A DNA stretch of 7,146 nucleotides from Actinomycetota bacterium (GCA_013695295.1 JACDAS010000242.1:1-7146); one strand, 5' to 3'; shown: positions 1 to 5,892, counted from the first letter of the stretch. The notes: a model not told the origin generated them from the letters alone. Numbers and translations are program-made.

Positions 1-428
1 TCGACATCCGCCGCATCGAGACCCTGAAGGAGGGAGTCGAGGCAATCGGCAACCGCGTCCGCGTCAAGGTCGTGAAGAACAAGGTGGCGCCGCCGTTCAA
101 GCAGGCCGAGTTCGACATCCTCTACGGCCACGGGATCTCCTGGGAGGGAACGGTGCTCGACTCCGGCCTCGAACGGAAGGTGATCCAGAAGTCGGGGTCC
201 TACTTCAGCTTCGAGGAGGAGCGGCTTGGCCAGGGCCGGCTGAACGCGAGTGCCTTCCTGCGCGAGCATCCCGACGTCACGCAGCAGATCCTCGGACGGC
301 TGCAGGCGCAGGCGGGGCCGGACGAGATCGTCTCCGCCCGGCTTCTGCCCACCGCAACCCCGCCCCCGGCCTCTGCCGCGGCGCCCGTCGCCGAGCCTGC
401 GGGCGAGAAGGTCACGGCGACCGCCTGA
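1..428 (+). CDS. recA: RecA recombinase, C-terminal part (5' end outside window)
   Basis: RecA is the ATP-dependent strand-exchange protein of homologous recombination and the co-protease of the SOS response. The reading frame is open from the window edge (first full codon at 3) and gives 141 residues. These begin with a DIRRI segment and continue through the very conserved VKVVKNKVAPPFKQAEF stretch and ILYG, which lie at the end of the RecA core. The small C-terminal domain follows, with KSGSYFSF, LGQGRLNA and FLREHPDV. The ATPase Walker motifs and DNA-binding loops lie upstream and are not visible. The last ~26 residues are Pro/Ala/Thr-rich with only two acidic residues, whereas E. coli RecA ends in an acidic tail. 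recX follows after 5 nt, the usual arrangement. Identification is essentially certain; only the start is missing. Confidence 0.97.
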   Translation, partial: DIRRIETLKEGVEAIGNRVRVKVVKNKVAPPFKQAEFDILYGHGISWEGTVLDSGLERKVIQKSGSYFSFEEERLGQGRLNASAFLREHPDVTQQILGRLQAQAGPDEIVSARLLPTATPPPASAAAPVAEPAGEKVTATA

Positions 429-433
429 CGGCC

Positions 434-1015
434 GTGCCGGCCGTGACCGCTCTGCGCGAGCTGTCCGGCGGCGGAATTGCCGTCGAGCTCGACGGCCGGC
501 CCTGGCGGACCCTCCCTGCGGACACGGTCGTGCGGGCGGGCCTCCTCGTCGGAATCGAGCTGGATCGACCCGCCGCTCGCCGGGTGCGCGGCGAGCTGCG
601 GCTCTCGGAGGCGTTGAAGCTCGCGACGGAAGCGCTCTCGAGGCGGGAGCTTGCGCAGGGCGAGGTCCTGCAACGGCTCGAGCGGCGTGGCGTGCGACGG
701 GCGGTCGCCGGGCAGGCGGTCGCCATGCTCGAGCAGGGAGGCCTGCTCGACGAGGTGGGCCTGGCCGAGCGTCGAGCCGAGGTTCTCGCAAGCCGTGGCC
801 ACGGAGACGAGTCGATCCGTCGGGAGCTCGGGGCCCGGGGGATCCCTCCGGCGGCGATTGCCGGGGCACTCGAACGCCTCTCCCCCGAACGGGATCGCGC
901 GCGGGAGATCGTCGCCGCCCGGGGAGGAAGCCCCTCGACGGCGCGGTTCCTGACCCGCAAGGGCTTCTCCGAGGGCGCGATCGAGAGCGCCCTGCCCGAG
1001 CTCGTTGCGGACTGA
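434..1015 (+). CDS. recX: RecX, regulator of RecA
   Basis: RecX binds RecA filaments and limits recombinase activity. The 193-residue protein has the RecX three-helix repeats: ALKLATEALSRRELAQGEVL at about 60-79, followed by LERRGV; GGLLDEVGLAERRAEVLASR with IRRELGARGI at about 102-137; and a final repeat with FLTRKGFSEGAI at about 172-183. About 55 residues precede the repeats and look beta-rich (GGIAVELDGRPW, TVVRAGLLVGIEL), so this is a longer N-terminus than minimal RecX. GTG 434 is taken as the start because it lies 5 nt after the recA stop. GTG 443, three codons later, is also possible, and neither has a strong Shine-Dalgarno, which suggests coupling to recA translation. The gene is probably in the recA operon. 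Confidence 0.92.
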   Translation: MPAVTALRELSGGGIAVELDGRPWRTLPADTVVRAGLLVGIELDRPAARRVRGELRLSEALKLATEALSRRELAQGEVLQRLERRGVRRAVAGQAVAMLEQGGLLDEVGLAERRAEVLASRGHGDESIRRELGARGIPPAAIAGALERLSPERDRAREIVAARGGSPSTARFLTRKGFSEGAIESALPELVAD

Positions 1016-1034
1016 GCTGCCCGGGCGCTACGAT
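1005..1034 (+). promoter_or_regulatory. Candidate sigma-70-type promoter for rny
   Basis: TTGCGG (1005-1010) is separated by 18 nt from TACGAT (1029-1034). The -10 fits the TAnnnT pattern, and the -35 keeps the TTG of the consensus. It overlaps the 3' end of recX and would start transcription near 1041, giving a leader of about 240 nt before rny. The same GCTACGATG string recurs just before miaB. No transcript evidence is available, so this remains a motif-based call. Confidence 0.45.
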
Positions 1035-1216
1035 GGGGGGGCTTTACCCGACATTTTGCCTGCACGCGAGCATTTCTGAATCGACGTTCATTCCAGCTAA
1101 CGACCACCAGTGATCTCTAAGAGCGCAAGCAGACCCAGGAGTACCGGCCGGAGAGCACGGGACTGACGGGCGACACAGGGGCCTGAGGGCTCCGCTTGCA
1201 GTCGATTCGGGGTATC

Positions 1217-1232
1217 TCGCGCGCAAGCGCGA
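1217..1232 (+). repeat. Hairpin with GCAA tetraloop in rny leader
   Basis: TCGCGC (1217-1222) and GCGCGA (1227-1232) are exact reverse complements around the loop GCAA. This is a C(GNRA)G tetraloop, a class of very stable RNA loops that also serve as tertiary or protein contacts. The pairing is read directly from the sequence; folding in the cell is inferred. Confidence 0.6.
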
Positions 1233-1242
1233 TGGCGGGTGA

Positions 1243-1263
1243 GCCCACGGCGCTGCCGTGGGC
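1243..1263 (+). repeat. Perfect 9-bp hairpin just upstream of the rny ribosome binding site
   Basis: GCCCACGGC (1243-1251) and GCCGTGGGC (1255-1263) are exact reverse complements around the trinucleotide GCT. The hairpin ends 7 nt before the AAGGAG of rny and has no T tract after it, so a leader or regulatory role fits better than termination. It also buries the alternative GTG codon at 1258. Confidence 0.6.
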
Positions 1264-1270
1264 GACCACG

Positions 1271-1276
1271 AAGGAG
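1271..1276 (+). promoter_or_regulatory. Ribosome binding site deciding the rny start
   Basis: AAGGAG lies 5 nt before ATG 1282. The in-frame GTG at 1258 has no Shine-Dalgarno and falls inside the 1243-1263 hairpin, so ATG 1282 is preferred. Confidence 0.8.
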
Positions 1277-1281
1277 CGCTC

Positions 1282-2814
1282 ATGCTCGTCGCCATCGGAA
1301 TCCTGATCGGGCTCGTGATCGGCGGTGGGGCGTGTGCGTTCGCACTGCTCGGGCTGAGCGGGTCTCGCCTGGCAGCTGCCCGCCGGGCCCGCGGCCTGCT
1401 GCTGGCGGAGGCCAGGCGCGAGGCCGAGGCCGTGAAGCGCGAGGCCCAGGTCGAGGCCCGGGAGGAGGCCGTCAGGCTGCGCGCGGAGATCGAGGCCGAC
1501 ACTCAGGAGCGCCGCGCCCGCACGGTCGCCCTCGAGGAGCGGGCCCGCGGGGGGCTCGCCGATCTCGAACGGAAGCTGACCGAGGTCGAGCGCAAAGAGC
1601 AAGGCCTCGCCGACCGCGAGACGCACTGGAAGGTGCTCCAGGAAGAGCAGAAGCAGGCGCGGGCCGACGAGCTGCGGGAGCTCGAGCGGATCTCGGGGAT
1701 GACGATCAACGAGGCGAAGGCGGAGGTGCTCGCGCGCTCCGAGGCGCTCGTCCGGCGTGAGCTCGCCCGCCGCGTCCGCCAGCTCGAGGAGGAGGCGCAG
1801 ACCGAGGCGAAGCGGCGCGCCCGGAACCTCGTTGCCGACGCGCTCCAGCGCGTCGCTGCGAGCCATGCCGCGGAGACCACGGTGTCCGTCGTGGAACTTC
1901 CTTCCGACGACATGAAGGGGCGGATCATCGGCAAGGAGGGCCGCAACATCCGGGCCCTGGAACACCTGACGGGTGTCAACTTCATCATCGACGACACCCC
2001 GCAGGCGGTCGTCCTCTCGTCGTTCGACGGGATCCGCCGCGAGATCGCGCGGCTGACCCTGGCGAAGCTGATCGAGGACGGGCGCATCCAGCCGGCGCGG
2101 ATCGAGGAGATGTACTACGTCTCGAAATCCGAGCTCGAAGACACGATGCGATCCGCGGGCGAGCAGGCAGTCTTCGAGGCCGACTGCGGCGAGGTGCACG
2201 AGGAGCTGCTCAAGGTGCTCGGCCGTCTGCGCTTCCGGACGAGCTACGGCCAGAACGTGCTCAAGCACACGCTGGAGGTCGTGCACCTGGCCGGCCTGAT
2301 GGCCAGCGAGCTCGGAGCGAGCGTGAGGACGGCGAAGCGGGCGGCGCTGCTCCACGACCTGGGCAAGGCGATGACGCACGAGACCGGCGGCTCGCACACG
2401 CAGATCTCGGTCCAGCTCGCACGCCGCTACGGCGAGTCGCAGGCGGTGGTGCACGCGATCGAGGCGCACCATTACGAGATCCAGCCTCAGACCGTCGAGG
2501 CGGTTCTGGTGATCGCCGCCGACGCGATCTCCGCCTCGCGGCCGGGCGCCCGAGGCGAGAGCCTCGAGCTGTACGTGAAGCGGCTCGAGGCGCTCGAGGA
2601 GCTGGCGGCGTCGAAGCCCGGCGTCGAGAGGGTCTACGCGCTGCAGGCCGGCCGCGAGATCCGCGTGATCGTCAAGCCCACCGAGGTCGACGACGACACC
2701 GCCGTCCTCCTTTCGCACGAGATCGCGCGTGAGATCGAGGATCAGCTCGAGTACCCGGGTCAGATCACGGTCACGGTGATCCGCGAGTGGCGCGTCACCG
2801 AGCTCGCCCGCTAG
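1282..2814 (+). CDS. rny: Ribonuclease Y, membrane-anchored endoribonuclease
   Basis: RNase Y starts mRNA decay by endonucleolytic cleavage and is tethered to the inner face of the membrane. The 510-residue protein is close to the family length of about 520. Residues 2-24 form one hydrophobic N-terminal helix (VAIGILIGLVIGGG). A long Glu/Arg/Ala-rich coiled coil runs from about 30 to 190. A KH RNA-binding domain has GRIIGKEGRNIR from residue 213 and IIDDTPQAVVLSSFD after it. The HD metal-dependent catalytic domain has H329, H358-D359 in LLHDLGKA, GGSH at 369-372, EAHH at 394-397 and D414 in IAADAIS, so the metal ligands appear intact. The C-terminus carries the usual AGREIRVIVKP and YPGQITVTVIRE motifs. 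It sits between recX and miaB, behind a structured leader. The family is certain; its RNA targets here are unknown. Confidence 0.97.
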   Translation: MLVAIGILIGLVIGGGACAFALLGLSGSRLAAARRARGLLLAEARREAEAVKREAQVEAREEAVRLRAEIEADTQERRARTVALEERARGGLADLERKLTEVERKEQGLADRETHWKVLQEEQKQARADELRELERISGMTINEAKAEVLARSEALVRRELARRVRQLEEEAQTEAKRRARNLVADALQRVAASHAAETTVSVVELPSDDMKGRIIGKEGRNIRALEHLTGVNFIIDDTPQAVVLSSFDGIRREIARLTLAKLIEDGRIQPARIEEMYYVSKSELEDTMRSAGEQAVFEADCGEVHEELLKVLGRLRFRTSYGQNVLKHTLEVVHLAGLMASELGASVRTAKRAALLHDLGKAMTHETGGSHTQISVQLARRYGESQAVVHAIEAHHYEIQPQTVEAVLVIAADAISASRPGARGESLELYVKRLEALEELAASKPGVERVYALQAGREIRVIVKPTEVDDDTAVLLSHEIAREIEDQLEYPGQITVTVIREWRVTELAR

Positions 2815-2846
2815 ACGCTATGCCACCGGCCTTGGATCGCGCGATG

Positions 2847-2879
2847 TTCCGGTCGGACTATCGAGGGCGGGGCTACGAT
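2847..2879 (+). promoter_or_regulatory. Candidate promoter for miaB
   Basis: TACGAT (2874-2879) lies 9 nt before ATG 2889, inside the same GCTACGATG string seen in the rny promoter candidate. The -35 is weak: TTCCGG at 2847-2852 would need a 21-nt spacer, and nothing better stands at 17-18 nt. Transcription from this -10 would begin at about 2886-2889, giving a leaderless or nearly leaderless message. Confidence 0.4.
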
Positions 2880-2888
2880 GACCAGGCC

Positions 2889-4208
2889 ATGAGGCGCTAC
2901 CACGTGACCACCTTCGGGTGCCAGATGAACGCCCACGACTCGGAGCGGATCAAGGGAATGCTCGAGTCGCTCGGGCTGGGGGAGGCGGCGGCTCCAGCGG
3001 ACGCCGACGTGATCGTCTTCAACACCTGCACCGTGCGTGAGAAGCCCGATCAGCGGTTCGCGGCCCACCTGGCCCAGGCGGCGGCGCTCAAGCGGCGGGA
3101 TCCCGAGAAGGTGATCGCCGTCGGGGGCTGCTACGCCGAGGCCCAGCGCGAGCGGCTGTTCGCCCTCTACCCCCAGGTCGACGTCGCGTTCGGGCCCGGC
3201 TCGATTCCGCACCTCGGCGACTGGGTCGGCACCGGCGGGGAGGTCCCCCGGGGACGGTTCGCCGAGTGGCAGTCGTTCGCCGCAGACCTGCCTCGGCGGC
3301 GAGCTCGCGCCCATCAGGCCTGGGTCCAGGTCTCGATGGGCTGCAACTCGAAGTGCGCCTACTGCATCGTGCCGGCCGTCCGCGGGCGCGAGCAGAGCCG
3401 GCGGCCCGGCGACATCCTCGCCGAGGTGACGCAGCTCGCCGCGGAGGGCGTCCGCGAGGTCACGCTGCTCGGCCAGAACGTGAACTCGTGGGGTCGCGAC
3501 CTCGCGCCCGCGGTGCGCACGGAGTTCGGCGAGCTCCTGCGCGCCTGCGACGAGGTACCCGGGATCGAGCGGATCCGGTTCACGAGCCCGCACCCGAAGG
3601 ACTTTCGCGAGCCGGTGATCCGGGCGATGGCCGAGTGCGCGGCGGTGTGTGAGCACGTGCACCTGCCCCTGCAGTCGGGCTCGACTCGCATCCTCCGGTC
3701 AATGCGCCGGACGTACACGCGGGAGCGCTACCTCGCGCTCGTCGAGCGTCTGCGCGCTGCGATCCCCGACCTCGCGCTCGGCACCGACCTGATCGTCGGC
3801 TTTCCCGGCGAGACTGAGTCGGATTTCCGGCAGACGCTCGAGACGGTGGAGGAGGTCGGCTTCGACAGCGCGTTCACCTTCGTGTTCTCTGCGCGTCGCG
3901 GCACCGAGGCGGCGGGGATGGCGGCCCAGGTTTCCGAGGAGGTCAAGCGGGACCGGATCGAGCGGCTCGTCGAGCTGTGCCAGGGGGTCGCGAGCGAGCG
4001 GAACCAGCGGCGGGTCGGCCTCGTCCAGGAGGTGCTCGTGGAAGGCCCGAGCCGGAACGATCCGGACGTCCTGCGTGGTCGGACGCGCCGGAACACCACG
4101 GTCAACTTCGCCGGTTCGGCGTCCCCGGGCGAGCTCGTGCCCGTCACGATCGAAGCGGCCTCCTCGACGACCCTGCGAGGCAGGCAGGCGTCCGCAGCAG
4201 CGGCGTGA
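2889..4208 (+). CDS. miaB: tRNA-2-methylthio-N6-dimethylallyladenosine synthase MiaB
   Basis: MiaB is a radical-SAM methylthiotransferase that converts i6A37 to ms2i6A37 in tRNAs reading UNN codons, using two 4Fe-4S clusters. The 439-residue protein has the N-terminal methylthiotransferase domain with all three cluster cysteines: C11 in TFGCQMN, C47 in NTCTVRE and C81 in GGCYAE. The radical-SAM motif C152-x3-C156-x2-C159 (CNSKCAYCIVP) follows, with LLGQNVNSWG, HLPLQSGS and DLIVGFPGE downstream. A TRAM RNA-binding domain lies at about 373-435. ATG 2889 is chosen because MRRYHVTTFGCQMN is how the family normally begins. In-frame starts at 2787, 2820 and 2844 add an unconserved extension and lack good ribosome binding sites. 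No Shine-Dalgarno precedes 2889 either, consistent with a leaderless mRNA. The MiaA partner follows after a 114-nt gap. Confidence 0.96.
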   Translation: MRRYHVTTFGCQMNAHDSERIKGMLESLGLGEAAAPADADVIVFNTCTVREKPDQRFAAHLAQAAALKRRDPEKVIAVGGCYAEAQRERLFALYPQVDVAFGPGSIPHLGDWVGTGGEVPRGRFAEWQSFAADLPRRRARAHQAWVQVSMGCNSKCAYCIVPAVRGREQSRRPGDILAEVTQLAAEGVREVTLLGQNVNSWGRDLAPAVRTEFGELLRACDEVPGIERIRFTSPHPKDFREPVIRAMAECAAVCEHVHLPLQSGSTRILRSMRRTYTRERYLALVERLRAAIPDLALGTDLIVGFPGETESDFRQTLETVEEVGFDSAFTFVFSARRGTEAAGMAAQVSEEVKRDRIERLVELCQGVASERNQRRVGLVQEVLVEGPSRNDPDVLRGRTRRNTTVNFAGSASPGELVPVTIEAASSTTLRGRQASAAAA

Positions 4209-4234
4209 CGATCCCGCGACATCCCCGGTACGGT
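4205..4234 (+). promoter_or_regulatory. Weak candidate promoter for miaA-dapF
   Basis: GTGACG (4205-4210) is separated by 18 nt from TACGGT (4229-4234). GTGACG shares TGAC with the -35 consensus. It overlaps the miaB stop codon and would start transcription near 4241. GTGACGAT recurs at 4238-4245, so the GTGACG could be a repeat rather than a -35. Support is slight. Confidence 0.25.
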
Positions 4235-4265
4235 CCCGTGACGATTTCCCAGGTAGCGTGAAAGT

Positions 4266-4303
4266 GGGGGCTCCCCCCGAGGACATGTCCGCTGCAGCCC
4301 CCC
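4266..4303 (+). repeat. GC-rich inverted repeats in the miaB-miaA gap
   Basis: GGGGGCT (4266-4272) can pair with AGCCCCC (4296-4302), or GGGGG can fold directly on the adjacent CCCCC. Between the arms lies a perfect 10-bp palindrome, GGACATGTCC (4281-4290). The structure ends 10 nt before the miaA ribosome binding site. No T tract follows, so it is not a standard terminator. It may be a leader element; no function can be assigned. Confidence 0.4.
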
Positions 4304-4313
4304 GCGACCGTCC

Positions 4314-4320
4314 GGAGGTG
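4314..4320 (+). promoter_or_regulatory. Ribosome binding site deciding the miaA start
   Basis: GGAGGTG is a near-perfect Shine-Dalgarno. Its GGAGG core ends 4 nt before CTG 4323. No ATG, GTG or TTG lies in the miaA frame near it, which supports initiation at CTG. Confidence 0.65.
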
Positions 4321-4322
4321 GA

Positions 4323-5231
4323 CTGAACCGCCTGGTCCTCGCGATCTTCGGGCCGACCGCGAGTGGCAAGACGGCCGTCGCCGAGGCGCTCGCCGAGCGG
4401 ATTCCGGCCGGGATCGTCTCCGCGGACTCGATGCAGGTCTACCGCGGGCTCCCGATCCTGACGGCCCAGCCCGCGGGGCCGACCCGGCTCGTCGCGATCT
4501 GGCCGCTCACCCACGAGGGATCCGTTGGCGAGTACCAGCGGCTCGCCCACCGGGCCGTGGACGAGGTGCTCGCGGCCGGCGAGACGCCCATCGTCGCGGG
4601 CGGGACCGGGCTCTACCTGCGCGCGGCGCTCGGGGAGCTCCAGCTTCCCCCTGCGCCGGCCCCGGGCGCGCGCGCCAGGTGGTCTGAGTTCTACGACTCG
4701 GCCGGGCCGGCGGAGGCGCACGCGCAGCTCGCCGGGCGAGATCGGCCCGCGGCGGCGGTTGTGCATCCCAACGACCGCCGGCGGGTCGTCCGGGCACTCG
4801 AGCTCGCTGCGGCCGGCCACTCGCTCGCGCCCGCGGAGGGCCGGCTCTGGAGCGCCGAGACACGCCAGCCGACGCTCCTCGTCGGCCTGCGGATGCCGGA
4901 GGAGCTGCTCGAGCGGCGCATCGTCAAGCGGGTCGGGGCGATGTTCGAGGCGGGCGTGGAGGAGGAGGTGCGGCGCGCCCTCGCCGCCGGTGTGTCCGCG
5001 ACCGCACGCCGCGCGCTCGGCCTGGACGAGATCGCGAGCCTTCCGAGCTCGGAGGCCCGGGCGGCGCTCGTGCTTCGCACCCGACGCTACGCCGCCTACC
5101 AGCGCAAGTGGCTCCGCCGCATGCCGGGGCTTGTTAGCGTCGCCGCCGATCGCCCGCCCGGGGTGATCGCCGATGAGATCCTCGACCTGGCACGCACTCG
5201 GCAACACGTACCGCCTCGTCGAGCGGGCTGA
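4323..5231 (+). CDS. miaA: tRNA dimethylallyltransferase MiaA (CTG start)
   Basis: MiaA transfers a dimethylallyl group to N6 of A37 in tRNAs reading UNN codons, making the substrate of MiaB. From CTG 4323 the protein is 302 residues, the normal family length. The P-loop GPTASGKT is at 10-17, DSMQVYRG at 35-42 (catalytic Asp), GGTGLYLR at 93-100 and HPNDRRRVVRALE at 148-160. The C-terminal part has ARRALGLDEI and RTRRYAAYQRKWLRR. The first in-frame ATG (4431, residue 37) would remove the P-loop and the catalytic Asp and cannot be the real start. CTG 4323 has a good Shine-Dalgarno; a second in-frame CTG at 4332 is worse placed. CTG starts are rare, so a one-base error upstream is the main alternative. 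The 3' end overlaps dapF by 59 nt. Confidence 0.93.
   Translation: MNRLVLAIFGPTASGKTAVAEALAERIPAGIVSADSMQVYRGLPILTAQPAGPTRLVAIWPLTHEGSVGEYQRLAHRAVDEVLAAGETPIVAGGTGLYLRAALGELQLPPAPAPGARARWSEFYDSAGPAEAHAQLAGRDRPAAAVVHPNDRRRVVRALELAAAGHSLAPAEGRLWSAETRQPTLLVGLRMPEELLERRIVKRVGAMFEAGVEEEVRRALAAGVSATARRALGLDEIASLPSSEARAALVLRTRRYAAYQRKWLRRMPGLVSVAADRPPGVIADEILDLARTRQHVPPRRAG
5160..5168 (+). promoter_or_regulatory. Ribosome binding site of dapF inside the miaA coding region
   Basis: GGGGTGATC differs at one base from GAGGTGATC, the sequence expected to pair with the 16S rRNA end. It ends 4 nt before ATG 5173, supporting that start despite the long overlap with miaA. Confidence 0.55.
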
Positions 5232-5892
5232 CCTCGGCGAGTCGCTCACCGCTCCCGCTGCGCGCGAGCTTGCGGTGGGGACGGACGGCGTCCTCGAGAT
5301 CGTGAGTGCCGAGGGGGCGGCCGCCGAGCTCGTGATCTGGAACCCCGACGGGACGACGGCAGAGCTTTCCGGAAACGGGACGAGAATCGCCGCTCGCTGG
5401 CTCGCGGCCCGCAGCGGAGCCGAGCAGGTGACGATCCGCGTCGGCGAGCGCGAGGTGGTCGCCCGGATGCTCGGGGATGGTCTTGTCGAGCAGGATCTGG
5501 GTGAGGTCCGGGTCTTCGATGTCGAGCAGGTCGAGGGGCTCGAAGTCGTACCGGTCTCCGTCGGCAACCCACACGCGGTCGTCCTCGGCGACCCCGACGA
5601 CCTGCCGCGGATCGGGCCGCTGCTCGAGACGCATCCGCGCTTCCCCGGCCGGACGAACGTCCAGGTCGCGAGGGTCGAGGGGCGGGGGCTCGTCCGTGCA
5701 CGGGTCTGGGAGCGCGGGGTGGGGGAGACCCGATCCTCGGGGACCAGTGCCGTCGCCGTCGCCGCGGCGACGCACGGAGAAGGCGAGGTGACGGTGATCT
5801 TCCCCGGCGGGGAGCTGCGGGTCGTACTCGCCCGCGGGAGGGCGCTGCTGGTCGGCCCGGCCGAGCGCACCGACCCGCCCCGCCACGCCTGA
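5173..5892 (+). CDS. dapF: Diaminopimelate epimerase homologue with both catalytic cysteines replaced by serine
   Basis: DapF is a PLP-independent epimerase converting LL- to meso-diaminopimelate with a pair of cysteines acting as acid and base. This 239-residue protein is shorter than the usual ~275. The family framework is clear: HALGNTY at 7-13 (usually HGLGNDF), NPDGTTAE at 57-64, GNGTR at 67-71, VGNPH at 130-134, N162 in RTNV, and ERGVGET at 180-186, with a closing FPGGEL and VGPAE. Both catalytic positions are changed: the CGNG cysteine is S66 (TCC) and the CGTG cysteine is S189 (TCG). The protein contains no cysteine at all. The substrate-contact residues N11, N57, N132, N162, E180 and R181 remain. 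Context (dapD and dapC next door) supports a role in DAP metabolism. Whether it epimerises DAP, by serine chemistry or otherwise, cannot be told from the sequence. Family assignment is firm; activity is uncertain. Confidence 0.9.
   Translation: MRSSTWHALGNTYRLVERADLGESLTAPAARELAVGTDGVLEIVSAEGAAAELVIWNPDGTTAELSGNGTRIAARWLAARSGAEQVTIRVGEREVVARMLGDGLVEQDLGEVRVFDVEQVEGLEVVPVSVGNPHAVVLGDPDDLPRIGPLLETHPRFPGRTNVQVARVEGRGLVRARVWERGVGETRSSGTSAVAVAAATHGEGEVTVIFPGGELRVVLARGRALLVGPAERTDPPRHA

Larger units (their letters stand above)
1041..1281 (+). promoter_or_regulatory. Long structured 5' leader of rny (recX-rny gap)
   Basis: This is the largest gap in the window and has no convincing gene. Its first ~75 bases are visibly richer in A/T than the surroundings. 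The rest is GC-rich and full of inverted repeats. GCAAGC (1125-1130) pairs with GCTTGC (1194-1199), and the helix continues inward as GA/TC, CCC/GGG and AGG/CCT with small bulges. Then come a GNRA-capped hairpin (1217-1232) and a perfect 9-bp hairpin (1243-1263). None is followed by a T tract, so these are not intrinsic terminators. An mRNA leader acting on RNase Y expression or stability is the best inference. I recognise no known riboswitch or small-RNA family. Confidence 0.45.

Noticed and set aside
1078..1089. SOS-box-like GAAT-N4-GTTC in the rny leader, one base from GAAC-N4-GTTC
   Set aside because: One mismatch in an eight-base core is expected by chance in a window this size, the flanking bases do not fit, and it lies downstream of the predicted promoter.
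1033..1113. 26-codon ATG frame in the recX-rny gap
   Set aside because: It overlaps the -10 candidate, has no ribosome binding site and resembles no known protein.
1190..1263. Possible tRNA or tmRNA-like element in the rny leader
   Set aside because: There is no complete T-arm, acceptor stem or CCA; the hairpins do not form a cloverleaf.
1117..2718. Long minus-strand open frame opposite rny (533 codons)
   Set aside because: It is an antisense shadow: it mirrors the Glu/Arg-rich coiled coil of RNase Y and has no recognisable domain.
2787..2888. Upstream in-frame starts for miaB at 2787, 2820 and 2844
   Set aside because: The added residues are not MiaB-like, the first start lies inside rny, none has a good ribosome binding site, and the promoter motif lies downstream of them.
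4266..4278. GGGGG/CCCCC hairpin after miaB as an intrinsic terminator
   Set aside because: The loop is too small and no T tract follows. It is reported only as an inverted repeat.
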